Assembly (NCBI RefSeq): GCF_008124765.1
Contig: NZ_VNHS01000016.1
Coordinates: forward strand, 1 to 64,000
Direction: 5' to 3'
Length of the DNA stretch: 64,000 bases
Origin: Paenibacillus methanolicus
GTDB lineage: Bacteria > Bacillota > Bacilli > Paenibacillales > Paenibacillaceae
Of this stretch, positions 9,270-18,238 are shown piece by piece (position 1 is the stretch's first letter; every line of letters begins with the position of its first letter). Below the pieces are notes generated by a model. The model did no database searches. It was not told the origin of the DNA and saw only the letters and a program-made list of their open reading frames with translations. Both the position numbers and the translations under genes were made by a program.

Positions 9270-10391
9270 CTATTCCTTAATGGATAAAGCTTCTCTTAAG
9301 TAATGGAGTGCTTTGTTTCTCTCCGCCTCCAGGATATCAGGAACATGACTATAGTCAATGTGGAACAACTCACCCGTCGCGCTTACATCTTCCCATTTCC
9401 TCGATGCCAGCTTAAAGGTTGAGAGTAAAGTTTCCATTCTGGAATTCATACCTGCTCTCCCGAAAACCGTAAACGACTTTTCAAAAAGTATGGAAAAGAC
9501 TGCTCCATGGAAGGAGTCCGTGAAAAATGCCGTCGAGGATCGAATATAGTCGATAAACTCGCTTGGTCCTGTGACATAGGTTCCAAGATCCGCTGTATCT
9601 GCCAAACTAATAATCTTTAACTCATGTTCTTTCGCGATAGCCTGAATTGCACTTAACGTCTCAGCCGACTGCTTTCCCAAAAAATAAGTTAACAGATACT
9701 TGCCTTTAGGCTTATTAGCAGCTTCCTTGGAGAACCTGAGCCATTTTTCCCTGGTCAACATAAGCGTCGGATCTACTAACACGACGGCGTCTTTACCTGT
9801 CAACTTTTTAATTAATGTTGCGCCGGCTTCTTCTCGCACGGATAAGCGTCCCATCTCCGATAACCATCTCTTGTACATCTCATTGTATTCGGATGGGATT
9901 TCGGAAACACCAAAGCTTGGTGCGTAAGCTACTCTCTTTGAACTAGGAGCAAACGCTATAAAATCAATTGATGACCCTTGCCGATAAATGGGGTTCCATA
10001 CTTGGTCGCTCCCCGTCACGAAGGAATCGTATTGATCGGCCAAGGTGGAAGGGACATGACCTTCCGATATTTTAAACTCCGTTTCGGTAATGTACGAATT
10101 CGTAAATCCCCTGAACGCCGCAATACGTTCTGCCGTATATTTTCCAAACTTCTTTCTAGCGATATATCTATTTACTTTCAGAATTACTTCTTTGGGCGCC
10201 ATCTTCCCTAGTGCCCCCAAACGACGAAGCAACGTTTTCTCTTCGACGTTCCGAAAATTATATGGTGTATTGTTTACAACTGTTTCGGCCGTACAACCTA
10301 ATGATCGCAATACCTCTTGTACCGCTAAATTCTGCAGCCGATTTCCGTAATTATTATAGTCATTAATAGTAAGTATCCCTATTTTCTTCAC
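9270..10391 (-). CDS. Polysaccharide pyruvyl transferase family protein
   Basis: Protein of 373 aa of the polysaccharide pyruvyl transferase family, which adds a pyruvate ketal from phosphoenolpyruvate to a sugar. The start GILTINDYNNYGNRLQNLAV is the classic N-terminus. Other visible family features are YDSFVTGSDQVWNP, RVAYAPSFGVSEIP, SVREEAGATLIKKLTGKDAVV with VDPTLML, and FFTDSFHGAVFSILF. It is cotranscribed with the flippase and GT2 genes. Its presence predicts an acidic, pyruvylated exopolysaccharide, though some members of the family have other transferase roles. Confidence 0.87.
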   Translation of the reverse strand: MKKIGILTINDYNNYGNRLQNLAVQEVLRSLGCTAETVVNNTPYNFRNVEEKTLLRRLGALGKMAPKEVILKVNRYIARKKFGKYTAERIAAFRGFTNSYITETEFKISEGHVPSTLADQYDSFVTGSDQVWNPIYRQGSSIDFIAFAPSSKRVAYAPSFGVSEIPSEYNEMYKRWLSEMGRLSVREEAGATLIKKLTGKDAVVLVDPTLMLTREKWLRFSKEAANKPKGKYLLTYFLGKQSAETLSAIQAIAKEHELKIISLADTADLGTYVTGPSEFIDYIRSSTAFFTDSFHGAVFSILFEKSFTVFGRAGMNSRMETLLSTFKLASRKWEDVSATGELFHIDYSHVPDILEAERNKALHYLREALSIKE

Positions 10392-10415
10392 ACAAACTCC
10401 CCTCTCTTTAGAGCC

Positions 10416-11453
10416 TTAACGCTGCGGATGATACGCAGCCAGCATAAATAATACTTCCGCCAGTCTCAATCTCATGCAATACGTAAATATCTGCAATTTC
10501 AAAGAATAGTTGAATATGGGGTAGGAGCGAATGACTTCTTGCAGCATGGAGTCATTCGTAATAGATCGTATACGCTTTATCCGCATACGAACATTATCCT
10601 GCTTATTGTCGCGTGCTTCACTGATAATACATGTGCGCGCTCTCCCAATGAAGGTACGCATTAACCGCTCTTCATTGTCCCTTAGCATACCAATCTCATT
10701 AAGCCGCTCTCTCATGTATAAATAAAGTCGGCTATCCTTCTCAAAGCGATCTCTTTGATACTTCTTCGTGAGAGAGTTGATGTTTAACACGTAATAATAG
10801 AGAGGTTTATTCACAATACTAACGCGTGTTGCTCTTGTCAGCACTTCAATGTTAAACACAAGATCTTCTGAGATGTATTCTCTCTCCGAGTAGAATTGGA
10901 TTCCATTCCGCTCGATCAGTTCACGCTTATAAATGTTTCTCCAAACACACATCTCAACTGCAACGTCATCGTCAGCTTTCGAATCTGCACCGAACATAAG
11001 GATTAAGATGTTATCGATAATCGATTTATTCTCATACAAGGTTTGTTTCAGGTTGGTACACTTTGGTTTTGGCTGGCCCCGATCCGTTACCCGGTAAAAG
11101 TCAGCCATCGCCACTTCGGATTGATCCCGAACTGCGGCTTGGTAAAGCTCCTCATACATCTCCGGCGCAATCCAATCATCAGCATCTACAAACCCAATAT
11201 ACTGTCCTCTTGCTATTTCCAATCCGCTGTTTCTGGTTTTGCCCGCCCCGCTGTTTTCTTTGTGAATGACTCGAACTCTACTGTCTCTAACCGAGTACTC
11301 GTCAGCAATGATTCCACTCCGATCTTTAGATCCGTCGTTAACTACGATAACCTCAATGTTAGCGAACGTCTGGGCGAGAATTGAATCCAGGCACCGTGGC
11401 AAAAACTCTTCGGCGTTGTAGGTGGGCACTATGACGCTTATAACAGGTTCCAT
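10416..11453 (-). CDS. GT2-family glycosyltransferase
   Basis: GT-A fold glycosyltransferase of 345 aa. The N-terminal catalytic domain begins PVISVIVPTYNAEEFLPRCL and has VIVVNDGSKDRSG and the metal-binding DxD in YIGFVDADDWIAPEMYEEL. The C-terminal 130 residues are helical and end in a hydrophobic stretch, likely membrane-associated. It adds one sugar of the repeat unit. Position is between the Wzy-like polymerase (upstream) and the pyruvyl transferase (downstream). Confidence 0.9.
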   Translation of the reverse strand: MEPVISVIVPTYNAEEFLPRCLDSILAQTFANIEVIVVNDGSKDRSGIIADEYSVRDSRVRVIHKENSGAGKTRNSGLEIARGQYIGFVDADDWIAPEMYEELYQAAVRDQSEVAMADFYRVTDRGQPKPKCTNLKQTLYENKSIIDNILILMFGADSKADDDVAVEMCVWRNIYKRELIERNGIQFYSEREYISEDLVFNIEVLTRATRVSIVNKPLYYYVLNINSLTKKYQRDRFEKDSRLYLYMRERLNEIGMLRDNEERLMRTFIGRARTCIISEARDNKQDNVRMRIKRIRSITNDSMLQEVIRSYPIFNYSLKLQIFTYCMRLRLAEVLFMLAAYHPQR

Positions 11454-11500
11454 TCCAATATCTCCTCATAAAGTCAACAGTAAAAGGTAACGGCCGTCAA

Positions 11501-12757
11501 TCAGGTAGTTCCGATTGAATGGCCGTCATGGTTACTCATGCCCTTAAACCTTAAGCATATCACTGTGAAAATAATAAAGATCGTCATAATCTGACTCATT
11601 GCAAAAAGGTTATGATAAGGGAAACAAAAGATAATAATAATAAAACAATTTAACGAGACAATCTTCTCTAACGTTATCTTTCTCAGCCTTAGAACTTTAA
11701 TGAAGTAGGTAATTAGCATTAGCAGTACGAATACCGTTCCGATCCAACCAAAATCAATTAGCGTCACCATCAATTGCGGCCTAGTAGCGCTTAACTGATT
11801 ACCTCCGGGATAGGATTGAAATATATATCCATGTGCGCCTGAAGTTGAAGCTTTATAAGTGGATCCCAAGCCGTATCCAATGTAAGGGCTGTCCTCAATG
11901 ATATCAACGGCCAACAAAATTTTAGTCAGTCGTCCCGCATCCTCGGTATAAGTATCATCCGTTAAATAGAACTTAAGATTCTCATATTCAAATGCTTCCG
12001 TTAACGAATGATTATATCCAATACTGTTGTAAACTGTTGAGGTCCCTGCAAACAATAGGGCTAACAACAACACAATATTGAGCACATATTTCATCTTAAG
12101 CTTCTTCGTAAACAGCAGAGACGAAAACAATAATAACGGGATCAAAACATAGCTTATTTTAGTTTCATTAATCGTGGTTGGCACAAGAAATAAGAAATAT
12201 AACCCGAATAGCTTGCGCCCTTGCGACAATCTGAGCATAAACTCCGAGAAGAACACAATAAGCAGAAACAACGTCAGTGTTCCGCTTTCCCTGGGCCCCA
12301 TCAATCCGGATACGTAATCGCCCTTAGTCTGAAAATATAAAAACTGTGCGATTGATACCGGAATACACCCGGCCGCGATGGCTTTTAGAATCGGCCAAAC
12401 ATACTTAAAATCTGAAATACTAGCATACGGCATCATAATGATTAGAAAGAAGAGAAATCCATACTGCCGGAACTGAAGCGCGACGGTTACTAAACCGCTA
12501 AAGTAAAGACCGATAATAGTAAACATCAGAATAAAACAAAAAAGCATAAATATTTGCGGCGAGATCACCATGGAAGGCTTATGCCGAACAATTAAATAAA
12601 CAGCATTGAGAATCATAAAGCCATAGGCCGCATCCTGCAGCAGTTTAATATAATTGTTTCCCGTAATACTCAATCCAAATGGCATTAGCAGGATAATTAC
12701 GGTGAAAACAGCAAAGATAACCCCGGTCATGTCCCTTTTAAATGCATTTATCATCAT
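11501..12757 (-). CDS. Wzy-like O-antigen ligase/polymerase family membrane protein
   Basis: Integral membrane protein of 418 aa with about 11 hydrophobic segments and a large extracytoplasmic loop around residues 230-300, the layout of O-antigen polymerases and ligases. Within the loop the segment DIIEDSPYIGYGLGSTYK resembles the family-typical P-hxGxG motif. In a Wzx/Wzy pathway it would join repeat units on the outer membrane face. Sequence conservation in this family is low, so the call rests on topology, this motif and context. Confidence 0.78.
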   Translation of the reverse strand: MMINAFKRDMTGVIFAVFTVIILLMPFGLSITGNNYIKLLQDAAYGFMILNAVYLIVRHKPSMVISPQIFMLFCFILMFTIIGLYFSGLVTVALQFRQYGFLFFLIIMMPYASISDFKYVWPILKAIAAGCIPVSIAQFLYFQTKGDYVSGLMGPRESGTLTLFLLIVFFSEFMLRLSQGRKLFGLYFLFLVPTTINETKISYVLIPLLLFSSLLFTKKLKMKYVLNIVLLLALLFAGTSTVYNSIGYNHSLTEAFEYENLKFYLTDDTYTEDAGRLTKILLAVDIIEDSPYIGYGLGSTYKASTSGAHGYIFQSYPGGNQLSATRPQLMVTLIDFGWIGTVFVLLMLITYFIKVLRLRKITLEKIVSLNCFIIIIFCFPYHNLFAMSQIMTIFIIFTVICLRFKGMSNHDGHSIGTT

Positions 12758-12810
12758 TTACTTCTCATCTCCAACAGTCGGCCTTGAAATCCTACTCCTC
12801 AAACTCTCCA

Positions 12811-13542
12811 TTAGCTCGAAGACTTTTTCTTTCGATCCCGACTTGAACGGTTGACAAACTTGCTTCCATCAAAGAAATAATCAAAGGCACCAAAATATTT
12901 TTTATAGGCATTTTTCTTCACCTTATTCAAGACCACACCCATGATATTCGCATTGACTTTCTCAAGCTGTTCTTTCGCAGGTTTCAACGAATCCATAGAA
13001 GTCTGTCCGATCTCTACAACCAGTAACGTAGCGTCTACCCGAGCCGCAATGAGCGACGCATCGACTACGGAAGAAAGCGCCGGTGTATCATAGATGACAA
13101 AATCATACTGCTCTCTTGCCCAAGCGTTCAGTTCTTCGAATCTTGTACTGCACAATAAGCCGATTGGATTTTGGCGATTTTCACCACCGTAAAGATAAGT
13201 CAAGTTATTAATATTGGTGTTACATAACACGTCCAACAAATCAGCCTGTCCAGCCAAATAATCCGATAGCCCAAGCAACGTGTTATCCCCCAACCGTTTA
13301 CCGCCCACCGGCTTTCTCATATCCCCATCGACCAACAACACTTTCCATCCGGATCCAGCCATGGTAATAGCCAGGCTTATTGCAATCGATGTTTTGCCTA
13401 CGCTAGGCTTGCAGCTTGTTAGGGCCAGAGATTTGTAGTGACTTTCCGGCCCGCTTAAATGGATGTTCGCGGTTAGCATTGCATAAGCGTCTTGAACCGC
13501 TTTGTTTTCTTCGTTATATACATTAAATGTTTTGGTTTGCAT
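12811..13542 (-). CDS. CpsD/CapB-family (BY-kinase) tyrosine kinase
   Basis: Cytoplasmic ATPase domain of a bacterial tyrosine kinase, 243 aa. Walker A is CKPSVGKTS, Walker A' is LLVDGDMRKP, and Walker B is FVIYDTPAL. The substitution of the usual GEGKS by SVGKT is mild. The C-terminus has several tyrosines (YKKYFGAFDYFF) that could be autophosphorylated, followed by a Lys/Ser tail rather than a long Tyr cluster. In Bacillota the kinase works with a separate membrane activator, here the YveK-like gene 16 bp upstream. Confidence 0.88.
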   Translation of the reverse strand: MQTKTFNVYNEENKAVQDAYAMLTANIHLSGPESHYKSLALTSCKPSVGKTSIAISLAITMAGSGWKVLLVDGDMRKPVGGKRLGDNTLLGLSDYLAGQADLLDVLCNTNINNLTYLYGGENRQNPIGLLCSTRFEELNAWAREQYDFVIYDTPALSSVVDASLIAARVDATLLVVEIGQTSMDSLKPAKEQLEKVNANIMGVVLNKVKKNAYKKYFGAFDYFFDGSKFVNRSSRDRKKKSSS

Positions 13543-13558
13543 CGCCCTTGAATTCCCC

Positions 13559-14233
13559 TCAACTGATGTTGTATTCTGGAATGATCCCGATTACCTTTAA
13601 TTCAAGACCTCTCTCGATCTCTTTGGCAGAACGAATTGTACTATCAAATATTTCCCGCACATAAATGTACGCCAGCGATAACAGAAGGCCAGCCATTATA
13701 CCGAAAATGACCATCTTAGCGTGACCTGGCGGAACGCTGTAAGCCACTCTCGCCTCATCAATAATCCCAACAGAGTTCGTGTCATTAGTTAAGGAGCCAA
13801 TCACTGAAGCAAAAGATCGGCCTACAGCATTGGCAATATTCACTGCTTCCGTCGCATCCGGCCAAGTGATGACGATCGACATTACATTAGATTCTTCAAT
13901 AAGGCGGATTCCTGTCGCAACACTTACATCGGCAGACGTCACTCCCTCAATTCCTACCTCTCTGACAGCCGGCTCTATTACCCTTGCGGATAAGAGAATT
14001 TGACTAAAATCCTTAATCAACTCGCGACTAAGTGCGATATCGTTATAAGTAATAGCTTCACCAGAGAGCATTGAACTACTTCGCTTCATTACAAATAATG
14101 TCGTTTCCGTTTGATATACCGGCTGTGCCGTAGCTACACTAAGACTTCCTGCAGCAACGCCTCCAACAAGTGCAAGCAGAACCACTAACCATATTTTTCT
14201 AATTATTGCATATACTAATCTTTCAAACTCCAT
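13559..14233 (-). CDS. YveK/Wzz-type chain-length and kinase-activator membrane protein
   Basis: Membrane adaptor of the BY-kinase system, about 224 aa. It has an N-terminal Wzz-type segment (MEFERLVYAIIRKIWLVVLL) with a first transmembrane helix, an extracytoplasmic domain, and a second helix near the C-terminus (MVIFGIMAGLLLSLAYIYV) ending in a short cytoplasmic tail. It would control polymer length and activate the kinase encoded next. The ATG at 14233 has GGGGAG at 9 nt and is preferred to the ATG at 14242, which abuts the ribosome site. Confidence 0.85.
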   Translation of the reverse strand: MEFERLVYAIIRKIWLVVLLALVGGVAAGSLSVATAQPVYQTETTLFVMKRSSSMLSGEAITYNDIALSRELIKDFSQILLSARVIEPAVREVGIEGVTSADVSVATGIRLIEESNVMSIVITWPDATEAVNIANAVGRSFASVIGSLTNDTNSVGIIDEARVAYSVPPGHAKMVIFGIMAGLLLSLAYIYVREIFDSTIRSAKEIERGLELKVIGIIPEYNIS

Positions 14234-14257
14234 GCTATGCATCTCCCCATACGGTAG

Positions 14258-15928
14258 TTATCTGCGAACGATTTGGTCCCCGACTTCCAGGCCATTAGCG
14301 ACTTCAATATTGACGTCACTCTCAATTCCTCTGGTTATTTCCACCGTTACAATTTCATTATTCCGTTGTACATCAACCATAACCTTCCCTGACTCGACCT
14401 TCAGGTTAGATTTTGGAACGAGTAGCACGTTCTCCTTCACAACTTCAAGTTGAACCTGTACGCTCTCTTCAAATTTCAACTTAGGAACCTCACCCTTGAA
14501 TTTGACAAATAAGTTACTTAGATTACTATTGTTAGGAACTGCACTATTCTGATAGAGCGCATCGCCAGGCTGTGGTGTGTAAAGTTCAACATCATACTTT
14601 TTGGAGCCAATTACCAGGACCGCTGTGGATACATCCGAAATGTACTTCGCATCAATTGCCGTCAACTTTAACGCCAGCTGATTCGGATCCGCAATTTTGG
14701 CCAATAGGTGACTAATACTCAAGTTATCGGTAATGGAAACGTTACTCATGTAAGAAACGACACCATCTACCGGGGCGTAAAGCTTGCTATTTAGCAAATT
14801 TTGCTCAAGCATTGATAGTGTCAACTCTGCGCTCTCTTGGTCAAGTTTAGCCTGTCTTGTATTAAATTCATGTTCCTTCAACGCTTGGTTTAGCCTTAGG
14901 TTAAGAAGATCAATCTGGATTTTTGTTTCTTGTATCCCTTGATCCAACAGTTTCATTTTCTGATCAGAGTTCTTTTTGATTTCGTCGAGTGTAAGTCCAG
15001 CACCCTCAATTGATTTTGTGACACCCTCTAACCCCAAAGCAGCCTGATCCATCTTATATTGCTCCGTAGGAACGAGGGCAAGTTTCAAGTCCAGCTCTGT
15101 AATAGCTTTATCTTTTTCGCTATTGGATAAGCTTAGTTTTGCCTGCTCTAATCGAATCGCCGCAATCTTGATATCTTCTGCCGACCCGGCGTTTGCGATT
15201 AAATTATCATAAACTAATTGCTCCCGCTCTAATGCCACTATTGACGATTGAATTTGATTTTGGACTTGTTCCAATCGAATCTCAATTCGCCTAACTGCAT
15301 CCTCCACATTTCTTTGTTCAATCTCAGCTAATTCTTGTGATTTCATTGTAGAACTTTTCTCAACCTCATACTGTTCCAGCACAAGCTTGGCTTTGTTAAT
15401 CGCCAACTCAGTTTCTTTTGGCAGGTTCTTTTTCTGCTCACGTTTACTCTCAAGGTCTAACTTGGTTAGTTCGATACTTTTTCTGAGTTCTGCAACTTCC
15501 CCGTTACCATCTAAAAGCAACCGAAGTCGACCCTTGCCTTTCTGTACAACGATTCGCTGCATACTGATTTTATTTTCTATTTCAGTAGGCAGAATTTGTG
15601 CAAACAGACTACCTTTTTTAACAGTATCATTTAAAGAATAGTTAAGTTGGCTAACCGGCCCCGATACATTATTAAAGTACAAACTCGTCGCTTTGATCGG
15701 GACAAGTTGACCCGTTCCAATCAAACTAGCAGAAATATCACCTTGATTCACCGTATAATACAAAGAACTACTTTCACCAACAACTTGTTGAGGCACCCCT
15801 TGGTTATTCAACCCCAACGAACAAGAGCTCAGTAGAATCGAGCTCATTAGAATTGTAAATGTTACAGTCTTGGCTTTTGTTTTAAGCATTTTATTTTTCT
15901 TACCTCTTTGCAACCTAGTCTCGTTCAT
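14258..15928 (-). CDS. HlyD/RND-adaptor-like lipoprotein in the exopolysaccharide operon
   Basis: Membrane-fusion-protein-like secreted lipoprotein. Signal peptide and lipobox ILLSSC, then a biotinyl-lipoyl-like half motif, a very long coiled coil (roughly residues 100-360, rich in Glu, Lys, Gln and Leu), then the second half motif LYAPVDGVVSYMSNVSI and beta-barrel domains ending VANGLEVGDQIVR. No partner transporter gene is adjacent. Being second in the operon suggests it shapes the export path across the wall, but this is inference. Start: ATG 15928 has GGGGTG at 7 nt; a downstream ATG at 15889 would give a more compact signal peptide; the open frame reaches TTG 15943. Confidence 0.78.
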   Translation of the reverse strand: MNETRLQRGKKNKMLKTKAKTVTFTILMSSILLSSCSLGLNNQGVPQQVVGESSSLYYTVNQGDISASLIGTGQLVPIKATSLYFNNVSGPVSQLNYSLNDTVKKGSLFAQILPTEIENKISMQRIVVQKGKGRLRLLLDGNGEVAELRKSIELTKLDLESKREQKKNLPKETELAINKAKLVLEQYEVEKSSTMKSQELAEIEQRNVEDAVRRIEIRLEQVQNQIQSSIVALEREQLVYDNLIANAGSAEDIKIAAIRLEQAKLSLSNSEKDKAITELDLKLALVPTEQYKMDQAALGLEGVTKSIEGAGLTLDEIKKNSDQKMKLLDQGIQETKIQIDLLNLRLNQALKEHEFNTRQAKLDQESAELTLSMLEQNLLNSKLYAPVDGVVSYMSNVSITDNLSISHLLAKIADPNQLALKLTAIDAKYISDVSTAVLVIGSKKYDVELYTPQPGDALYQNSAVPNNSNLSNLFVKFKGEVPKLKFEESVQVQLEVVKENVLLVPKSNLKVESGKVMVDVQRNNEIVTVEITRGIESDVNIEVANGLEVGDQIVRR

Positions 15929-15957
15929 CTTGTCACACCCCAATTTATAATCACTAT

Positions 15958-17355
15958 TTACATGGCGCCGCTTCTTCTATCAATGACCATCCGTATTGTC
16001 TTCATGATTATTTTCAAATCTAACATTAGTGACCACTGGTCAATATAGCTGGTATCCAGTCTAACAACTTCGTCAAAATCCGTGATATTACTTCGTCCGC
16101 TTACTTGCCACATCCCTGTCAAACCGGGTTTGAAACTCAATCTTCTACGATGATACGGCTCATATTTACTAACCTCATCGAGTGTAGGAGGCCTTGTACC
16201 CACTAGACTCATATCCCCCAATAGAACGTTAATAAATTGAGGCAATTCGTCGAGACTGGTTTTTCTCAAAAATTTACCCACCTTTGTAACACGAGGGTCA
16301 TCCTTCATCTTAAACATAAATCCGCCGCTAACCTGATTTTGTTCCATTAACCTTTTTTTTCTTTCTTCCGCGTCGGGATACATCGAACGAAACTTATAAA
16401 TTTTAAAGACCCGTCCATTCAAACCAACCCTTTTCTGAGAAAAGACCGCCGGACCGAAAGACTCTAATTTTATCGCAGGAATAATAAACAAGGAGAGAAT
16501 TGCCATAATCAGCAATCCAACAAGGGCGCCAACAATATCGATGATGCGTTTTATCAATAAGTTGACCCGATTAATCGTCACGGAATGGAATGTAAGCATC
16601 GGGAAAGTCCCAACACTCGATAGATGCGTACGGGAAATGCGGAGATTGTAAAAATCGATAATCATACGAACTGTTATACCCATTTCTTCGCAAAGAAGTA
16701 TTTGCGGTTCAATTTTCCCTACGTAATTCCGTGGAAGTGCAAAAATCACTTCATCAATTACATGCCTTTTGACGATTTCTTCAAGATCCGTCATATACCC
16801 CAAGTGATATCCGGAACGCAGCCGTTTGTTCGGATAAGCTTGAACGTAGCCGACAACATCGAATTTCATGTTTGTCTTTGCCAGATATCTACGAAATTTC
16901 TTGGCAAGTTCAGGCGTTGAAACAATTACGACCCTAGGACTATTGAAGGATTTCATCCTCGTCACAAATCGAATAATCAACATCCGCACGCCAATCAATA
17001 GCACTGTAGCCAAAACAAAGTAAACTCCAATAAGCAATCGGCTTACAAGGGTTTCCTTCACGAAAAAGAATAGTGCGCCAACCATCAGAAATGAAGCAAC
17101 CGAAGAGAAGAACGCACTCCGGACAATCCGGTCTACATACATAAATGTTGTTTGGTTATACATCCGCTGGATTTGCATAGAGAATATCCAGATCGGCGCA
17201 AAAATTAGCAGGACCCATATATACTCATTCAGCGGCATCAATTCTGTAATAGTTCCAGCTATAACATAAGAGGCGAAAAATGATAGCGAGAGAGTCGCCA
17301 CATCGGCAAACAACTGCAGTAAGTTTACGGATGCTAACAAATTTGATCTGTGCAT
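15958..17355 (-). CDS. Polyprenyl-phosphate sugar-1-phosphate transferase (initiating, WbaP/EpsL type)
   Basis: First enzyme of repeat-unit assembly, 465 aa. It transfers a sugar-1-phosphate from a nucleotide sugar to undecaprenyl phosphate. The N-terminus has about four transmembrane helices, then a Rossmann-like CoA-binding-type domain, one more helix (about 280), and the catalytic bacterial sugar transferase domain: FSQKRVGLNGRVFKIYKFRS, LRKTSLDELPQFINVLLGDM, SLVGTRPP and LSFKPGLTGMWQVSGRS. It is the first gene of the operon, with about 290 bp of regulatory DNA shared with the divergent lasso precursor. The galU gene nearby could supply UDP-glucose. Confidence 0.92.
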   Translation of the reverse strand: MHRSNLLASVNLLQLFADVATLSLSFFASYVIAGTITELMPLNEYIWVLLIFAPIWIFSMQIQRMYNQTTFMYVDRIVRSAFFSSVASFLMVGALFFFVKETLVSRLLIGVYFVLATVLLIGVRMLIIRFVTRMKSFNSPRVVIVSTPELAKKFRRYLAKTNMKFDVVGYVQAYPNKRLRSGYHLGYMTDLEEIVKRHVIDEVIFALPRNYVGKIEPQILLCEEMGITVRMIIDFYNLRISRTHLSSVGTFPMLTFHSVTINRVNLLIKRIIDIVGALVGLLIMAILSLFIIPAIKLESFGPAVFSQKRVGLNGRVFKIYKFRSMYPDAEERKKRLMEQNQVSGGFMFKMKDDPRVTKVGKFLRKTSLDELPQFINVLLGDMSLVGTRPPTLDEVSKYEPYHRRRLSFKPGLTGMWQVSGRSNITDFDEVVRLDTSYIDQWSLMLDLKIIMKTIRMVIDRRSGAM

Positions 17356-17486
17356 ATTATCCTACCCAACTGTTATTTTTGTCATAGATAGAATGTACTA
17401 CAACCAACGACTTAGTTCTACTATTTTCTGTATAAACCAACAAAAATCTTTCGGCGAAAATTTGGTAATTCGACACGTTAGATATT

Positions 17487-17500
17487 TGTAAGCGCAATCA
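17487..17500. promoter_or_regulatory. cre-like site (CcpA), one mismatch
   Basis: TGTAAGCGCAATCA fits the cre consensus TGWAANCGNTNNCA except for one position. It lies between the divergent polysaccharide and lasso genes, so carbon-catabolite control of either is possible. Confidence 0.35.
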
Positions 17501-17555
17501 CTGTATTTCCGCCGAATTTAGGGAGATTTTTAGCAAAATATGATGGAAAAAGTGC

Positions 17556-17584
17556 TTGTCCAGTCCTGGAAACTAATATATAAT
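17556..17584 (+). promoter_or_regulatory. Sigma-A-type promoter of lasso precursor A1
   Basis: TTGTCC (17556-17561), 17-bp spacer, perfect TATAAT (17579-17584). The precursor ATG is 62 bp downstream of the -10 box, with ribosome site GGAGGTGA at 17633-17640. Confidence 0.7.
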
Positions 17585-17645
17585 TAGCCTACGAATATAG
17601 TAAACAAGACCTATAGACATTGTATTGGGAATGGAGGTGAAATCA

Positions 17646-17777
17646 ATGAAGAAAACTTGGGAAAAACCAGAGGTTAAGTCCTTGGAAGTGGCTATGACGG
17701 AGTACGGCAGCGAGCTGAAGAAAAATCCAGACGCCGTCATCACGGTAGGCAAATACACGTTCTACTCCTTCTCGTAA
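17646..17777 (+). CDS. Lasso-type RiPP precursor peptide A1
   Basis: 43-aa peptide. The leader MKKTWEKPEVKSLEVAMTEY carries an aromatic-x2-P motif (W5..P8) and Thr18, as in lasso leaders read by a PqqD-like recognition protein. The likely core starts at Gly21: GSELKKNPD, where Gly1 and Asp9 could close a nine-residue macrolactam, then a 14-residue tail ending FYSFS. The P8-D9 ring end matches paeninodin, and the C-terminal Ser matches the serine phosphorylated by PadeK-type kinases. Thr is at -3 to this Gly rather than the usual -2, so ring assignment is open. Strong promoter, strong ribosome site, and a following attenuator hairpin support a highly expressed small gene. It is just upstream of the PqqD protein. 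Confidence 0.8.
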   Translation: MKKTWEKPEVKSLEVAMTEYGSELKKNPDAVITVGKYTFYSFS

Positions 17778-17797
17778 TCATGAGACAATGATCGTAA

Positions 17798-17842
17798 AAG
17801 AAGAAATCGCAGATTGACTTCAATTTGGGATTTCTTTTTTTT
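17798..17842 (+). terminator. Attenuator-like terminator after precursor A1
   Basis: AAGAAATC (17801-17808) pairs with GATTTCTT (17829-17836), followed by a T run. Its place between precursor and maturation genes suggests partial read-through, giving an excess of precursor. Confidence 0.6.
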
Positions 17843-17881
17843 GTTCCTATATTCTAATTAGAACAGGACGGCTCCTTCCCT

Positions 17882-18172
17882 ATGCATGAATCTACTGTCG
17901 ACTTATCGGCTACCATTTCAAGAAACCCCGACATTCTGGCAACCTCTCTGGACGAGGAGGTTAGCATGCTGGACATTCAATCCGGAAAATACTATGCGCT
18001 CGAGGGCGTAAGTGCTGATATATGGCGGATCATCGAGGTTGCTATCTCAATGGATACTTTAGTAAACCGCCTGCTTGAGATCTATGACATTGACAAACAT
18101 ACTTGCTTGGAACAGACAAGCCAATTTCTCACTAGAATGAAGGACCTGAATCTTATCGCGATTAATGCTTAG
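17882..18172 (+). CDS. PqqD-family RiPP recognition protein (lasso B1 type)
   Basis: 96-aa PqqD-like protein. It shows the family pattern: EEVSMLDIQSGKYYALEGVS, then a helical part with IWRIIE and a C-terminal FLTRMKDLNLI. Such proteins bind the leader peptide and hand the precursor to the B2 peptidase and cyclase. Here those two partners are encoded on the other strand at 21862-24347. The ribosome site is weak (AGGACGG is distant), so translation may be low. It is 104 bp downstream of precursor A1 beyond the attenuator. Confidence 0.85.
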   Translation: MHESTVDLSATISRNPDILATSLDEEVSMLDIQSGKYYALEGVSADIWRIIEVAISMDTLVNRLLEIYDIDKHTCLEQTSQFLTRMKDLNLIAINA

Positions 18173-18238
18173 ATAAATAGACAAAACAAGATAAAACAAT
18201 AGTTGATTACCCAAATTCTAACCACCGGAGATGAGACT

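Larger units (their letters stand above)
17356..17645. promoter_or_regulatory. Divergent regulatory region between exopolysaccharide operon and lasso precursor
   Basis: AT-rich 290-bp region with no coding frame of note. It holds the rightward precursor promoter, a cre-like site, and an inverted pair of TTCGGCG-type sequences: TTTCGGCGAAAAT near 17450 and ATTTCCGCCGAAT near 17505, about 50 bp apart. A leftward promoter for the polysaccharide operon must lie here but no strong -35/-10 pair stands out. Confidence 0.55.
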
